A stretch of DNA of 52,371 bases from Vulcanococcus sp. (GCA_019264575.1 JAHUZV010000023.1:1-52371), one strand, 5' to 3'; counted from the stretch's first letter, positions 31,979 through 41,538 are shown. Numbers and translations are program-made. Notes: generated from the letters alone by a model not told the origin.

Positions 31979-32647
31979 ATGGCCACTCCCAGATCCCGAG
32001 CCACCTCCACCTCGGCCTCCGGTAAGCCGGCAGCTGCCAAACCCGCTGCCAGCACGACCACGCCGGTGACGGCCATCCCGGCGGCACCGGCCTCCACGCC
32101 TGCTCCCGCCGCCCAACCCGCGGCAGCCGCCAGCCCGGCGGTCACCGTCACCGCTCAAACCGTGGCCACCACCGCGGTAGCCAGCAGCAAAGCCGCCACC
32201 ACCACCCGCTCCTCGACCCCCGCGAGGACGGCCGCCAGCAAGCCCGCCGCCACCACCCGCCGTGGTGGTGGTGGTGGTTCTGCCTCCAGCTCCGGCGGTG
32301 GTGGCAACAACCGTTCGTCTTCCTCCAGCAGCCTCTCTCCCATGGCCTCTTCCGTTCAGGGCATCGCCCTCGGCATGATCGAAACCCGCGGTCTGGTGCC
32401 GGCCATCGAGGCTGCTGACGCCATGACCAAGGCCGCCGAAGTGAGCCTGATCGCCCGTGAGTTCGTGGGTGGCGGCTACGTGACCGTGATGGTGCGCGGT
32501 GAAACCGGTGCCGTGAATGCCGCCGTGCGCGCTGGTGCCGATGCCTGTGAGCGCGTGGGCGACGGCCTGGTGGCAGCCCACATCATTGCCCGCCCCCACA
32601 GCGAAGTGGAGCCCGCTCTGGCCAGCTCCAACAACCGTCGCGCCTGA
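31979..32647 (+). CDS. csoS1E: CsoS1E, BMC shell protein with long disordered N-terminal tail
   Basis: A 222-residue protein. Residues 122-222 are a BMC domain almost identical to CsoS1A (about five substitutions through the core, including R to S and G to A in VSLIAREFVGGGYV). Residues 1-121 are low complexity: Ala/Pro/Thr/Ser with scattered Lys and Arg, ending in a Gly/Ser stretch. The tail would project from one face of a shell hexamer, but its target is unknown. An internal ATG at 32342 could make a CsoS1A-sized protein, though no ribosome site precedes it. The ATG at 31979 also lacks a clear site. CsoS1E-type proteins are known from some alpha-cyanobacteria. It overlaps the ferritin-like gene (TGATG). 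Confidence 0.9.
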   Translation: MATPRSRATSTSASGKPAAAKPAASTTTPVTAIPAAPASTPAPAAQPAAAASPAVTVTAQTVATTAVASSKAATTTRSSTPARTAASKPAATTRRGGGGGSASSSGGGGNNRSSSSSSLSPMASSVQGIALGMIETRGLVPAIEAADAMTKAAEVSLIAREFVGGGYVTVMVRGETGAVNAAVRAGADACERVGDGLVAAHIIARPHSEVEPALASSNNRRA

Positions 32648-33165
32648 TGAGCATGGACGCCGTTCATCCGCGCGTCCTGGGCTATCTGGGCCGCGCCCTG
32701 AGCCTTGAGCTCACTGCCGTGCAGCAGTACATGACCCAGGCCTCCCTCGTGGGGCTCTGGGGTGATGAAGCCTCCGCCGAACGCTTCCGCGAGGAAACGG
32801 TGGAGGAGATGCAGCACGCCGAACGGATCGTGCAGCACATGCTGCAACTGGGGGTGGCTCCGGCCGCTTCCCAGCTGCAACCAGTGACCCACGCCCCCGA
32901 CCTCGTGGGGCTGCTGGAGCAGAACGCGGATCTGGAACAGCAGCTCGTGGATCACTACGACGAAGCCACGCGCTTCTGCCGGGTGATCAACGACGACGCC
33001 AACGGTGCCTTCTTCCAGGCTCTGCTGGAGGACGAACAGCATCACAGCAGCGATCTGGAAGCCTGGCTGCAACAGCTCGGCGGTCGCCGCCGCCGCGGCT
33101 ACGCCCGCTACGGCGCCAGCCCTGCCGCCCCCCGCCGCGATCCCCGCGCCCGGGCCAGCTTCTGA
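32647..33165 (+). CDS. Ferritin-like (bacterioferritin-type) di-iron protein
   Basis: A 172-residue four-helix-bundle protein with the di-iron ligand pattern of bacterioferritin: Glu in LSLELTAVQQYM near residue 19, ExxH in EEMQHAERIV near residue 57, Glu/His in LVDHYDEATRF near residue 101, and ExxH in LLEDEQHHSSDLE near residue 128. The C-terminal 25 residues are Arg-rich and probably disordered. A bacterioferritin-like gene also sits in the extended cso clusters of chemoautotrophs. Its role with carboxysomes is unknown; iron or peroxide handling is a guess from the family. It overlaps csoS1E and precedes ndhF4 by 38 bases. Confidence 0.88.
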   Translation: MSMDAVHPRVLGYLGRALSLELTAVQQYMTQASLVGLWGDEASAERFREETVEEMQHAERIVQHMLQLGVAPAASQLQPVTHAPDLVGLLEQNADLEQQLVDHYDEATRFCRVINDDANGAFFQALLEDEQHHSSDLEAWLQQLGGRRRRGYARYGASPAAPRRDPRARASF

Positions 33166-33203
33166 ACCCTGTTTAGAGTCCGCCCCCCACAGGTCACCGC
33201 TTT

Positions 33204-35066
33204 TTGAGCGACGCTCTCCCGCTTCCGCTGCAACTGATCTGGCTGGTGCCGCTCTACGGCTTCAGCGGCATGCTCCTGTCGCTGCCGTGGGCCACCGGCT
33301 GGATCAAACGCAACGGGCCTCGGCCTGCGGCGTATCTCAACCTGCTGGTGACCCTGCTGGCTGTGCTGCACGGCAGCCTGGCTATCTCCGAGGTGGTGAC
33401 CCTCGGCCCGCAGCATCTCGACTTTCCCTGGTTTCAAGCGGCCGATCTGAACCTGCGGATCGGCTTTGATCTGTCGCTCACCAACCTGGCGGCGCTGGAG
33501 TTGGTGACCACCATGAGCCTGGTGTGCCAGGTGTTTGCCCTCGGCTATCTCGATAAGGAGTGGTCGCTGGCGCGCTTCTACGCCCTGGTGGGCTTTTTTG
33601 AAGGCGCCATGAGTGGCGTGGTGCTGAGCAGCAATTTGTTCATGAGCTATTTCCTGTTGGAAATGCTCACCCTCTCCACCTATCTGCTGGTGGGTTTCTG
33701 GTACGCCCAGCCCCTGGTGGTAACCGCCGCACGCGATGCCTTCCTCACCAAGCGCGTTGGGGATGTGCTGCTGCTGATGGGTGTGGTGGCCGTGTCGGCC
33801 TGGGCCGGCTCGATGGAATTCGCCGACCTTTACGCCTGGGCAGCACAGGCTCGCGAGCAAAACCTGATCACCCCTCTGGCTGGAACCCTGCTGGGGCTTG
33901 GCCTGATTGCGGGCCCGATGGGTAAGTGCGCCCAGTTTCCGATGCACCTCTGGCTCGATGAAGCGATGGAGGGGCCCAATCCAGCCTCGATCCTGCGTAA
34001 CTCCGTAGTGGTGACCTGCGGCGCGATCGTGCTGATGAAGCTGATGCCTGTAGTGGCTCTCTCGCCGGTGGCCACCGATGTGCTGCTGGTGGTGGGCAGC
34101 ATCAGTGCCATTGGTGGTGGCTTGGTGGCCATCGCCCAGGTGGATCTGAAGCGAGCCTTCAGCTACTCCACCACCTCGTATCTGGGGCTGGTGTTCATCG
34201 CGATCGCCCTGCAACAACCCGGCCTTGCCCTGCTGCTGCTGTTCGCCCACGGTCTGGCGCGGGCCCTGCAATTCATGAGTGTGGGCAGCGTGATTGCCAC
34301 CACCAATTGCCAAGACCTCACCGAGCTGGGCGGCATTGGCACCCGCATGCCCGCCACCGCCACGGCTTTCCTGGTGGGCAGCGCTGGGGTTGTGGGTGTG
34401 CTGCCCTTGGGCGGCTTCTGGTGCTACGGCCTGCTAGTGGAAAACCTGCGGCAGCTGGCGCCGCTGTTTGCCGCCATCTTCTTGATCACCAACCTGCTGG
34501 CTGCCGCCAATGTGGCCCGGGTGTTTCGATCGGTGTTCCTGGGGCCTGCACTGCCCAAAACCAAGCGCACACCTGAGGCCAACTGGCTGATGGCCCTGCC
34601 GATGGTGAGCCTCACGGTGATCGTGCTGCTGCTGCCGGCGATCATGCAACGCATTGATCCAGTGCCGGGGATTGGCGCGTTTTCCCTTCCGGTTGCCGCG
34701 GCGGTGGTGGGCAGCGGCCTGGTGGGCGTTCTGCTCGGTTCGCTCACACCGCTGGATGCCTTCTGGTCGCGCTCACGCCAACCCGTGGTGCGCGTGGTGC
34801 AAGACCTACTCGCCTACGACTTCTATACCCCTGAGATCTACCGCCGCACGATCGTGAATCTGGTGGCCTCGGTGGCGCGCCTCACTCGCTGGTTCGACAT
34901 TCAGGTGATCAAAGGCGGCGTGGATGGCATCGGCCGGCTGTCGATGGCCAGCGCCAACAGCCTCAAGCTCACCGTGAGCGGGCAGTTGCAGAGCTATCTG
35001 CTCACGGTGCTGGTGGCGGTGGTGCTGTGCATCACGGCCCTGCAAGCGGTGAGGGGAGCGATCTAA
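33204..35066 (+). CDS. ndhF4: NdhF4, NDH-1 membrane subunit for CO2 uptake
   Basis: A 620-residue complex-I L-type subunit of the constitutive, lower-affinity CO2-uptake complex NDH-1(4). LPLQLIWLVPLYGFSGMLLS at the N-terminus, FMSYFLLEMLTLSTYLLVGF near residue 150, and GPMGKCAQFPMHLWLDEAME near residue 240 match the family and the NdhF3 at 16871-18742. The start is a TTG at 33204, the only start codon that fits the length. It is followed after four bases by ndhD4 and then cupB. It probably extends the carboxysome transcript, since no terminator separates it from the ferritin-like gene. Confidence 0.93.
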   Translation: MSDALPLPLQLIWLVPLYGFSGMLLSLPWATGWIKRNGPRPAAYLNLLVTLLAVLHGSLAISEVVTLGPQHLDFPWFQAADLNLRIGFDLSLTNLAALELVTTMSLVCQVFALGYLDKEWSLARFYALVGFFEGAMSGVVLSSNLFMSYFLLEMLTLSTYLLVGFWYAQPLVVTAARDAFLTKRVGDVLLLMGVVAVSAWAGSMEFADLYAWAAQAREQNLITPLAGTLLGLGLIAGPMGKCAQFPMHLWLDEAMEGPNPASILRNSVVVTCGAIVLMKLMPVVALSPVATDVLLVVGSISAIGGGLVAIAQVDLKRAFSYSTTSYLGLVFIAIALQQPGLALLLLFAHGLARALQFMSVGSVIATTNCQDLTELGGIGTRMPATATAFLVGSAGVVGVLPLGGFWCYGLLVENLRQLAPLFAAIFLITNLLAAANVARVFRSVFLGPALPKTKRTPEANWLMALPMVSLTVIVLLLPAIMQRIDPVPGIGAFSLPVAAAVVGSGLVGVLLGSLTPLDAFWSRSRQPVVRVVQDLLAYDFYTPEIYRRTIVNLVASVARLTRWFDIQVIKGGVDGIGRLSMASANSLKLTVSGQLQSYLLTVLVAVVLCITALQAVRGAI

Positions 35067-35070
35067 CGCC

Positions 35071-36579
35071 ATGCTGCTCTCCTCTCTCCTGCTGATTCCC
35101 TTCTTGGGGTGCCTGGCTCTCTTGGTGTGGCCGGGTAGCCCAACACCGGGGCGGCTGCGCCAGATCACGATCGTGATGCTGGTGGCGCAGTTGATCCTGA
35201 GCCTGGTCACTGCAGCCCAATTCGATCCCATGGCGCCGGGGCTACAGCTGCAGGAACACCACAGCTGGGTGCCTGGCATCGGCCTTGATTACGCCCTGGG
35301 GGTCGACGGCCTCTCCCTGCCGCTGGTGTTGATCAACGGCGCACTCACCTTGGTGTCGGCGGTGATCACCCGCGATATCAGCAAGCGCCCGCGGCTCTAC
35401 TTCGCGATGCTGCTGCTGATCAGCGGGGCTGTGAATGGCGCCTTTCTGGCCGACAACCTGCTGCTGTTCTTCCTCTTCTATGAGCTGGAGCTGATCCCGC
35501 TCTGGCTGTTGATCTCGGTGTGGGGTGGCGTGAACCGCGCCTATGCCGCCACCAAATTTCTGATCTTCACCGCCGTCTCCGGGATGCTGATCCTGGGTGC
35601 CTTTTTAGGGCTGGCGTTGCTCACCGGCACAGTGGATTTCAGCCTCACACCCGTGCTCAGCGAGCGCCTCGCCATGGGCGGGCAGCTCTGGCTGCTGGGG
35701 GCGATTTTGATCGGCTTCGGCATCAAGATCCCGTTGGTGCCGCTGCACAACTGGCTGCCCGATGCCCACACCCAGGCCTCCACGCCGGTGTCGGTGCTGC
35801 TGGCCGGTGTGTTGCTCAAGCTGGGCACCTATGGCCTGTTGCGCTTTGGCCTGCAGCTGTTTCCCGAAGCGTGGGCGCGCTTGGCGCCCGCCCTGGCGAT
35901 CTGGGCTGCGGTGTCGGTGCTGTACGGCTCCCTTGCCGCCATCGCCCAAACCGATATGAAGCGGATGGTGGCCTACAGCTCCGTGGGTCACATGGGCTAT
36001 GTGCTGCTGGCCGCCGCCGCCAACACGCCGGTGAGCCTGCTGGGTGCGGTGTTCCAGATGGTGAGCCATGGCCTGATCTCGGCCCTGCTATTCCTGCTTG
36101 TCGGCATCGTTTACCGCAAAACCGGCACCCGCGATCTCGAGGTGCTGCGGGGCTTGCTCAACCCGGAGCGGGGCCTTCCCCTCACCGGTTCACTGATGAT
36201 CGTGGCCGTGATGGCCAGCGCCGGACTCCCGGGCATGGCCGGCTTCATCTCCGAGTTTCTGGTGTTCCGCGGCAGCATCACCGCCTTCCCTCTGGCCACG
36301 CTGCTGTCGATGGTGGGCTCAGGCCTCACGGCGGTGTATTTCCTGCTGCTCGTGAACCGCGCCTTCTTCGGCCGGCTGGCGATCACGCCGCCCAGTGGTG
36401 ATGCCACCTCCGATGCCCGCCTGGATGTGCAGCTGAACTCCGTGGCTCCCCGCGAAACGATTCCCGCCCTGGCCCTTGCTGCCAGCATCGTGTTCATCGG
36501 CCTGGTGCCCAGCAGCCTGGGCAACCTGAGCGAAGTGGCCAGCACGGCCCTGGCCAACCTCACGGCAGGAGTGGGCTGA
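35071..36579 (+). CDS. ndhD4: NdhD4, NDH-1 membrane subunit for CO2 uptake
   Basis: A 502-residue M-type complex-I subunit with about 14 membrane segments. FFLFYELELIPLWLLISVWG near residue 135 (TM5 Glu) and KIPLVPLHNWLPDAHTQAST near residue 217 (Lys and the HxxLPDAH motif) are visible. Together with NdhF4 it anchors CupB in NDH-1(4). It lies four bases after ndhF4 and one base before cupB, a tight three-gene unit. Its paralogue NdhD3 is on the minus strand at 15361-16869. Confidence 0.94.
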   Translation: MLLSSLLLIPFLGCLALLVWPGSPTPGRLRQITIVMLVAQLILSLVTAAQFDPMAPGLQLQEHHSWVPGIGLDYALGVDGLSLPLVLINGALTLVSAVITRDISKRPRLYFAMLLLISGAVNGAFLADNLLLFFLFYELELIPLWLLISVWGGVNRAYAATKFLIFTAVSGMLILGAFLGLALLTGTVDFSLTPVLSERLAMGGQLWLLGAILIGFGIKIPLVPLHNWLPDAHTQASTPVSVLLAGVLLKLGTYGLLRFGLQLFPEAWARLAPALAIWAAVSVLYGSLAAIAQTDMKRMVAYSSVGHMGYVLLAAAANTPVSLLGAVFQMVSHGLISALLFLLVGIVYRKTGTRDLEVLRGLLNPERGLPLTGSLMIVAVMASAGLPGMAGFISEFLVFRGSITAFPLATLLSMVGSGLTAVYFLLLVNRAFFGRLAITPPSGDATSDARLDVQLNSVAPRETIPALALAASIVFIGLVPSSLGNLSEVASTALANLTAGVG

Positions 36580-36580
36580 G

Positions 36581-37723
36581 ATGCCAGTTGTTTCCCAGGA
36601 TCTGGTTCGCTCCAACCTCGCCATTGATCAGGCGGAAGTGAAGCGCCGGCTGCTTTCCGGTGAAACCCTGCTGGCCGACACGCCCGATCACGTGCTGGAA
36701 GTGGTGGGCGTGCTCGAGAGCTACGGCGAGGTGCTCGATGCCTACAGCATCAACCTGATCTACCAAGCGGAAGAGCAGTTCCTTAATCCGTTCCCGATCT
36801 TCAAGTTCCTCGACGGCGATCTCAACCCGGCGAAGATCTGGCGCCATCTCAACCACGACCGCATCAATTTCGAATACGCCGAGTACTGCCAGAAGGCGAT
36901 GTTCTGGCATGCCACTGGCGGGATGGACGCCTATCTCGATTCGCCAGAATTCGCCGAGAACTGCCGCCGGATCATCGCCGCCAAGCGGCGCCGAGATCCG
37001 CTGCTGGCGCTGCTCAACCCCCTCTTCCCCGGCTTCCTGCCGGAGCTGATCCGTTCAGCCGCCACCACCCACGCCCTTGGCCAGTTCTGGCGGGTGATGA
37101 GCGATCTGTTCCTCGATCTAGCCGCCGCCGAGCGCGAAGGCCGGGTGCGCAGCATTCCCCAGGTGGTGGACTTCATCAAAGACGGCCTGGTGGCCGCCGC
37201 GGCCAATCCAATCGAATACAGCGTGGACATCCACGGTGAGCGCTTCTGGGTGCTGCCGCCGGAGGCGGGCCTCACCTTCCTGGTGGATGTAGCTGTGCCC
37301 TATGTGGAGGCGGTGTTTCTGCGGGGCATGCCGTTCCTGGGCACCGTGAGCTTCAACGCCCAGGCCCAGCAGATCTCCCCCGATCAGGCCCAGTTCACCT
37401 ATGGGGCCCTGTATGCCGATCCGCTGCCGAGCATGGGTGCCGGCATCCCCCCCAGCCTGCTGATGCAGGACATGTACCGCCATCTGCCCGAGAAGCTGCA
37501 CCAGTGGTATCTGGAGCGCACCCGGGGTGAGGGCGATGTGCGCGTGAAGATCTGCATGAGCTTCCAGAAGTCGATGTTCTGCGTCACCAACGCCGCCATC
37601 AACGGCACCATGCCCCACCCTCTCTCCAGCAGCAATCCCGCCGCCCAGGCCGCCAACGGCGCCTACGCGGAAGCCTGGGCCCAGCGCCTTGGCATCGCCC
37701 GCACAGATTGCCTGTCCGCGTAA
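36581..37723 (+). CDS. cupB: CupB (ChpX), CO2-hydrating subunit of NDH-1(4)
   Basis: A 380-residue soluble subunit that hydrates CO2 to HCO3- on the NDH-1(4) complex. The motif WRHLNHDRINFEYAEYCQKA near residue 86 keeps the His and Arg (five apart) also seen in CupA. Other shared blocks are PPSLLMQDMYRHLPEKLHQW near residue 290 and FQKSMFCVTNAAI. It is shorter than CupA (434 residues) mainly at the N-terminus, which separates ChpX from ChpY types. It follows ndhD4 by one base. Confidence 0.93.
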   Translation: MPVVSQDLVRSNLAIDQAEVKRRLLSGETLLADTPDHVLEVVGVLESYGEVLDAYSINLIYQAEEQFLNPFPIFKFLDGDLNPAKIWRHLNHDRINFEYAEYCQKAMFWHATGGMDAYLDSPEFAENCRRIIAAKRRRDPLLALLNPLFPGFLPELIRSAATTHALGQFWRVMSDLFLDLAAAEREGRVRSIPQVVDFIKDGLVAAAANPIEYSVDIHGERFWVLPPEAGLTFLVDVAVPYVEAVFLRGMPFLGTVSFNAQAQQISPDQAQFTYGALYADPLPSMGAGIPPSLLMQDMYRHLPEKLHQWYLERTRGEGDVRVKICMSFQKSMFCVTNAAINGTMPHPLSSSNPAAQAANGAYAEAWAQRLGIARTDCLSA

Positions 37724-37733
37724 ATTCGAGCCC

Positions 37734-37988
37734 ATGGATCACCAGTGGAACCCCCGGCCCAAGCCCGATCGCGTGGAGTGGCTGGAGCGCCGCGTTGAAT
37801 TCGAGGATTACGCCAGCAATCGCGCCTTCCTCGATCGCCTCAACGACTTCTGTGAGGCGCAAGGCCGCTATCCCGACATCAGCTTCGGGCGTACATACGT
37901 GAACATCACCCTGCGGGCTGAGGGAGAAGCAGCGGCGATCGGCGAGGCTGACCACGCCTTCGCCGCCGCGATCGATGGCCTCGTCTGA
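37734..37988 (+). CDS. acRAF-like RuBisCO assembly factor (degenerate pterin dehydratase fold)
   Basis: An 84-residue protein related to pterin-4a-carbinolamine dehydratase. In the region of the PCD catalytic His pair it reads [20 protein letters not shown], so the HHP of active enzymes is RYP. This loss of catalytic His is typical of acRAF, the alpha-carboxysome RuBisCO assembly factor encoded next to cbbX. It probably helps large subunits assemble or maintains them, rather than acting on pterins. The ATG at 37734 fits the family; an in-frame ATG at 37689 would overlap cupB. It overlaps cbbX by 14 bases. Confidence 0.87.
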   Translation: MDHQWNPRPKPDRVEWLERRVEFEDYASNRAFLDRLNDFCEAQGRYPDISFGRTYVNITLRAEGEAAAIGEADHAFAAAIDGLV

Positions 37989-38925
37989 GCAACAGCCCAC
38001 CGGCTCCGCTCCCGACGACACCCCTGTGAACCTGCAGGCCGCCTATGAAGGGGCCCAGGTGCAGGATGTGCTCGAGCAACTCGATCAGGAGTTGATCGGT
38101 CTGCGGCCGGTGAAAACGCGCATCCGTGAGATCGCGGCGCTGTTGGTGGTGGATCGGGCCCGCAAACAGGTGGGGCTCTCCACCACGGCGCCCAGCCTGC
38201 ACATGTCGTTCACCGGGCGGCCCGGCACCGGCAAAACCACCGTGGCAGCACGGATGTCGCAGATCCTGCATCGCCTCGGCTACGTGCGCAAAGGCCATGT
38301 GGTGACCGCCACCCGCGACGATCTGGTGGGGCAATACATCGGCCACACCGCTCCCAAAACCCGGGAAATGCTCAAAAAAGCCATGGGCGGGGTGCTGTTC
38401 ATCGATGAGGCCTACTACCTCTATCGCCCGGAAAACGAGCGCGATTACGGCGCCGAAGCGATTGAGATCCTGCTGCAGGTGATGGAGAACAACCGCGACG
38501 ATCTCGTAGTGATCTTCGCCGGTTACAAGGAACGGATGGATGTGTTCTATCAGAGCAATCCAGGCCTCTCCTCGCGGGTGGCCAACCACATTGATTTCCC
38601 CGATTACAGCGCTGAAGAGCTGCTGTCGATCGCGCGCCTGATCCTGGCGGAGGAGAACTACCGCTTCAGCGAGGAGGCCCTGGCCGCCTTCGCCGACTAC
38701 ATCCAGCGGCGGATGCAGCTGCCCTTCTTCGCCAACGCCCGCTCGATCCGCAACGCCATCGATCGCGCCCGCATGCGCCAGGCCAACCGCCTGTTCAACC
38801 GCATGAACAGCAGCGGCCTCACCAAGCTGGATCTGATGACGATCGAAGCAGACGACATCACCGCCAGCCGCGTGTTCTCCGGTCAGGTGGAAGGGCTCGA
38901 TCCCAGCGAACCGATCACCGGCTGA
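37975..38925 (+). CDS. cbbX: CbbX, AAA+ RuBisCO activase
   Basis: A 316-residue AAA+ ATPase that removes inhibitory sugar phosphates from RuBisCO. Walker A is [17 protein letters not shown] near residue 80, the pore-loop region is [18 protein letters not shown] near residue 114, Walker B is [13 protein letters not shown] near residue 138, and the C-terminal [17 protein letters not shown] is sensor 2. It is the red-type activase family, here serving green-type form IA RuBisCO, a pairing known from alpha-cyanobacteria. It is last in the long plus-strand operon and is convergent with dnaA, with only three bases between stops and no visible terminator. Confidence 0.95.
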   Translation: MASSEQQPTGSAPDDTPVNLQAAYEGAQVQDVLEQLDQELIGLRPVKTRIREIAALLVVDRARKQVGLSTTAPSLHMSFTGRPGTGKTTVAARMSQILHRLGYVRKGHVVTATRDDLVGQYIGHTAPKTREMLKKAMGGVLFIDEAYYLYRPENERDYGAEAIEILLQVMENNRDDLVVIFAGYKERMDVFYQSNPGLSSRVANHIDFPDYSAEELLSIARLILAEENYRFSEEALAAFADYIQRRMQLPFFANARSIRNAIDRARMRQANRLFNRMNSSGLTKLDLMTIEADDITASRVFSGQVEGLDPSEPITG

Positions 38926-38928
38926 CGC

Positions 38929-40365
38929 TTATTTGGTGCGGCGGCGTGAATCGATCTGCAGCAGATCGCGCACCTGCTGCACCTGCCGCCCCAGCTGCGG
39001 ATCGGCATTGAGCTTCTTATCGATCTGCTCCACGGCGTACATCACGGTGGAGTGATCCTTGCCGCCGAATTCATCACCGATGCGGGGCAGCGAAAGATTG
39101 GTGCCCTGGCGCATCAGATACATGCCCACCTGGCGGGCCTGGCTCACGGCGCGCTTACGGCTGGGGCTCTTCATCTCCTCCACGCTCACGCCAAACACCT
39201 CCGCCACCTTGCTGAGCACCTGGGCCGGGGTCACCTCCACTTCCACGCCAGCGGGGTCAAGCATCGGCGCCACCGATTCCACCGTCATCGGCAGGCCGGT
39301 GATTGAGGCAAAGGCCACCGCCCGCGTCAGCGCACCCTCGAGTTCACGAATGTTGGAGGTGAAGCGGCCCGCCAGGTACTGGATCAGATCGCGTGGCAGG
39401 TTCACCCGCTCGTGTTCTGCTTTCTTGTGCAGGATCGCCATGCGGGTTTCCAGATCCGGCGCCTGGATGTCGGCGATCAAGCCCATCGAGAAGCGGGAGA
39501 TCAGGCGCTCCTGCAACCTCGGGATCTGGGAGGGTGGCCGGTCGCTGGCGATCACGATCTGGCGCCCCGCTTCATGCAGCGCGTTGAAGGTGTGGAAGAA
39601 CTCTTCCTGGGTGTATTCCTTGCCTTCGATGAACTGAATGTCGTCCACCAGGATCAGATCGGCGGCGCGGTAGCGGTCGCGGAATTTCTGCATGCCGTCC
39701 TTGCGGATGGCCTGGATCAGATCGTTGGTGAAGGTTTCGGTGCTCACGTAGGCCACGCGGGCCTCGGGGTCGATCTCAAGCCGGTAGTGGCCGATCGCCT
39801 GCATCAGGTGGGTCTTGCCCAAACCCACGCCACCGCAGATGAACAGCGGATTGAACTCCCGGCCAGGCGCCTCGGCCACCGCCAGGGCCGCTGCATGGGC
39901 CATGCGGCTGTTGGGCCCCACCACGAAACGGTTGAACACGTAGCGGGGGTTGAGGCCGGGGGCGAGCTTGCGCGGGGCCTCACCGGTGGGCAGCCGCTGA
40001 GCGGCAGAAGCGCCCGCTCGCGGCAACGACGACTCCCCCACCGGGCTGGCATCACCTGGGGCGACAGCCGCCTGAAAGCCATTGCCGTTGAGCCCCTGCG
40101 CCAGATCGGGATCGGTGCCGGCTTCCACCTGCACGCTGATGGTGCGCCCGGCGATCTCGCTCGCCACAGCCGCAATCGTGACCAGGTAGTTCTTGCGCAG
40201 CCAGCCGCAGGCAAAGGCATTCGGCGCGATCAGCTGCAGCTCAGCGCCGTTGAAGCCGGCGCAGCGGGCTGGCCGGATCCAGGTTTCGAAGGTGGGTTTG
40301 GAAAGGTTGCCCTGGAGCGCTTCCTGAACCTGACGCCACAGCGTTTCCCCTTGCTGCACCGCCAC
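38929..40365 (-). CDS. dnaA: Chromosomal replication initiator DnaA
   Basis: A protein of about 478 residues that binds and opens the replication origin. Domain I (residues 1-80) begins with [20 protein letters not shown]. Domain II is a Pro/Ala-rich linker to about 150. Domain III has Walker [17 protein letters not shown] and Walker [13 protein letters not shown]. Domain IV has the DNA-binding signature [16 protein letters not shown]. The start is one of three GTG codons (40383, 40365, 40359). I use 40365 because GGGG lies a few bases upstream and the product begins close to domain I. No DnaA-box cluster is seen nearby, and dnaN is not adjacent, as is usual in cyanobacteria. Confidence 0.95.
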   Translation of the reverse strand: MAVQQGETLWRQVQEALQGNLSKPTFETWIRPARCAGFNGAELQLIAPNAFACGWLRKNYLVTIAAVASEIAGRTISVQVEAGTDPDLAQGLNGNGFQAAVAPGDASPVGESSLPRAGASAAQRLPTGEAPRKLAPGLNPRYVFNRFVVGPNSRMAHAAALAVAEAPGREFNPLFICGGVGLGKTHLMQAIGHYRLEIDPEARVAYVSTETFTNDLIQAIRKDGMQKFRDRYRAADLILVDDIQFIEGKEYTQEEFFHTFNALHEAGRQIVIASDRPPSQIPRLQERLISRFSMGLIADIQAPDLETRMAILHKKAEHERVNLPRDLIQYLAGRFTSNIRELEGALTRAVAFASITGLPMTVESVAPMLDPAGVEVEVTPAQVLSKVAEVFGVSVEEMKSPSRKRAVSQARQVGMYLMRQGTNLSLPRIGDEFGGKDHSTVMYAVEQIDKKLNADPQLGRQVQQVRDLLQIDSRRRTK

Positions 40366-40419
40366 TGAACCCCGCCGGGCCACGAATATAGGGGCAGCTC
40401 CCAGACGGGACCGTCGCCG

Positions 40420-41538
40420 ATGATGCGCCTCACAAGCCGCCCATCCCTGCTCAGCGCACTCCTGCTGGCAGGCCTGCTCAGCGCCTGCAGCGGAGGGCTG
40501 CCGGGCCGGCGCGGCGGCGACCCCACCCGCGTGAGCGACGCGCCCCCCAGTGCAGCGCTGCAGCCGGGCAACAACTTCATCGTCAACGCCGTCGACAAGG
40601 TGGGCCCGGCGGTGGTGCGCATCGACACGGTGCGGCGGGTGGTGAATCCCCTCGGCGGCCTGTTCGGCGGCGGCCCCTCGATTCAGCAGCAACAGGGCCA
40701 GGGATCAGGCTTCATCACCCGCTCCGATGGGGTGATCCTCACCAATGCCCACGTGGTGGAAGGGGCCAGCGAAGTGGGGGTGACATTGCCGGATGGCCGC
40801 AGCTTCCGGGGCAAGGTGCTGGGCAGCGATGCCGTCACCGACGTGGCCGTGGTGAAGGTGGCGGCGGCCGGTTTGCCGGTGGCCCCGCTGGGCGATTCCG
40901 CCAAGGTGCGCCCCGGTGAATGGGCGATCGCCATCGGCAACCCCCTGGGCCTCGACAACACCGTGACCGCCGGCATCATCAGCGCCGTGCAGCGCACCAA
41001 CGCCGTGGGCGAAGGCCAGCGGGTGCCCTACCTGCAGACCGATGCCGCCGTGAACCCAGGCAACAGCGGCGGCCCCTTGATCAACGAGCGCGGCCAGGTG
41101 ATCGGCATCAACACCGCCATCCGCCAGGCCCCCGGCGCCGGCCTGAGCTTCGCCATTCCGATCAATCTCGGCCGCCAGATCGCCGCCCAGATCCTCGAGA
41201 GCGGCCGCGCCTCTCACCCGTACATCGGGGTGCGCCTGCAATCGCTCACCCCACAGCTCGCCCGCGAGGTGAATGCCACCAACGCCGAATGCCGCCTGCC
41301 GGAAACCAATGGTGTGGTGGTGGTGGAAGTGATGCCGGGCAGTCCCGCGGCGCGGGGCGGCCTGCGCTCTTGCGACCTGATCGAACGGGTTGGCAGAACC
41401 GAGGTGGACAACCCTTCTGAGGTGCAGGTGGCGGTGGATCAGGGCCGGGTGGGCGAGCCGCTCAGCCTGCAGGTGCAGCGCGGGGAGCAGCAGCTCAACC
41501 TGCAGGTGAAACCGGCAGAGCTACCGCGTCAGAACTGA
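40420..41538 (+). CDS. HtrA/Deg-family serine protease, lipoprotein
   Basis: A 372-residue protease with a lipoprotein signal peptide ([10 protein letters not shown], Cys at residue 23), so it is likely anchored in a membrane facing the periplasm or lumen. The catalytic triad is His in [11 protein letters not shown] near residue 110, Asp in [11 protein letters not shown] near residue 141, and Ser in [20 protein letters not shown] near residue 216. A single PDZ domain spans about 275-370. It resembles the cyanobacterial HhoA/HhoB/HtrA group and degrades or refolds damaged envelope proteins. It is divergent from dnaA with 54 bases between starts. Confidence 0.92.
   Translation: MMRLTSRPSLLSALLLAGLLSACSGGLPGRRGGDPTRVSDAPPSAALQPGNNFIVNAVDKVGPAVVRIDTVRRVVNPLGGLFGGGPSIQQQQGQGSGFITRSDGVILTNAHVVEGASEVGVTLPDGRSFRGKVLGSDAVTDVAVVKVAAAGLPVAPLGDSAKVRPGEWAIAIGNPLGLDNTVTAGIISAVQRTNAVGEGQRVPYLQTDAAVNPGNSGGPLINERGQVIGINTAIRQAPGAGLSFAIPINLGRQIAAQILESGRASHPYIGVRLQSLTPQLAREVNATNAECRLPETNGVVVVEVMPGSPAARGGLRSCDLIERVGRTEVDNPSEVQVAVDQGRVGEPLSLQVQRGEQQLNLQVKPAELPRQN

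Noticed and set aside
32342..32647. Separate second csoS1 gene starting at the internal ATG
   Set aside because: The reading frame is open from 31979 with a long Ala/Pro/Ser tail as in known CsoS1E, and no ribosome site precedes 32342. Retained only as a possible internal start.
40366..40419. Replication origin next to dnaA
   Set aside because: No DnaA-box cluster (TTTTCCACA or TTATCCACA types) was seen in this 54-base gap or the flanks, and cyanobacterial dnaA is often away from the origin.
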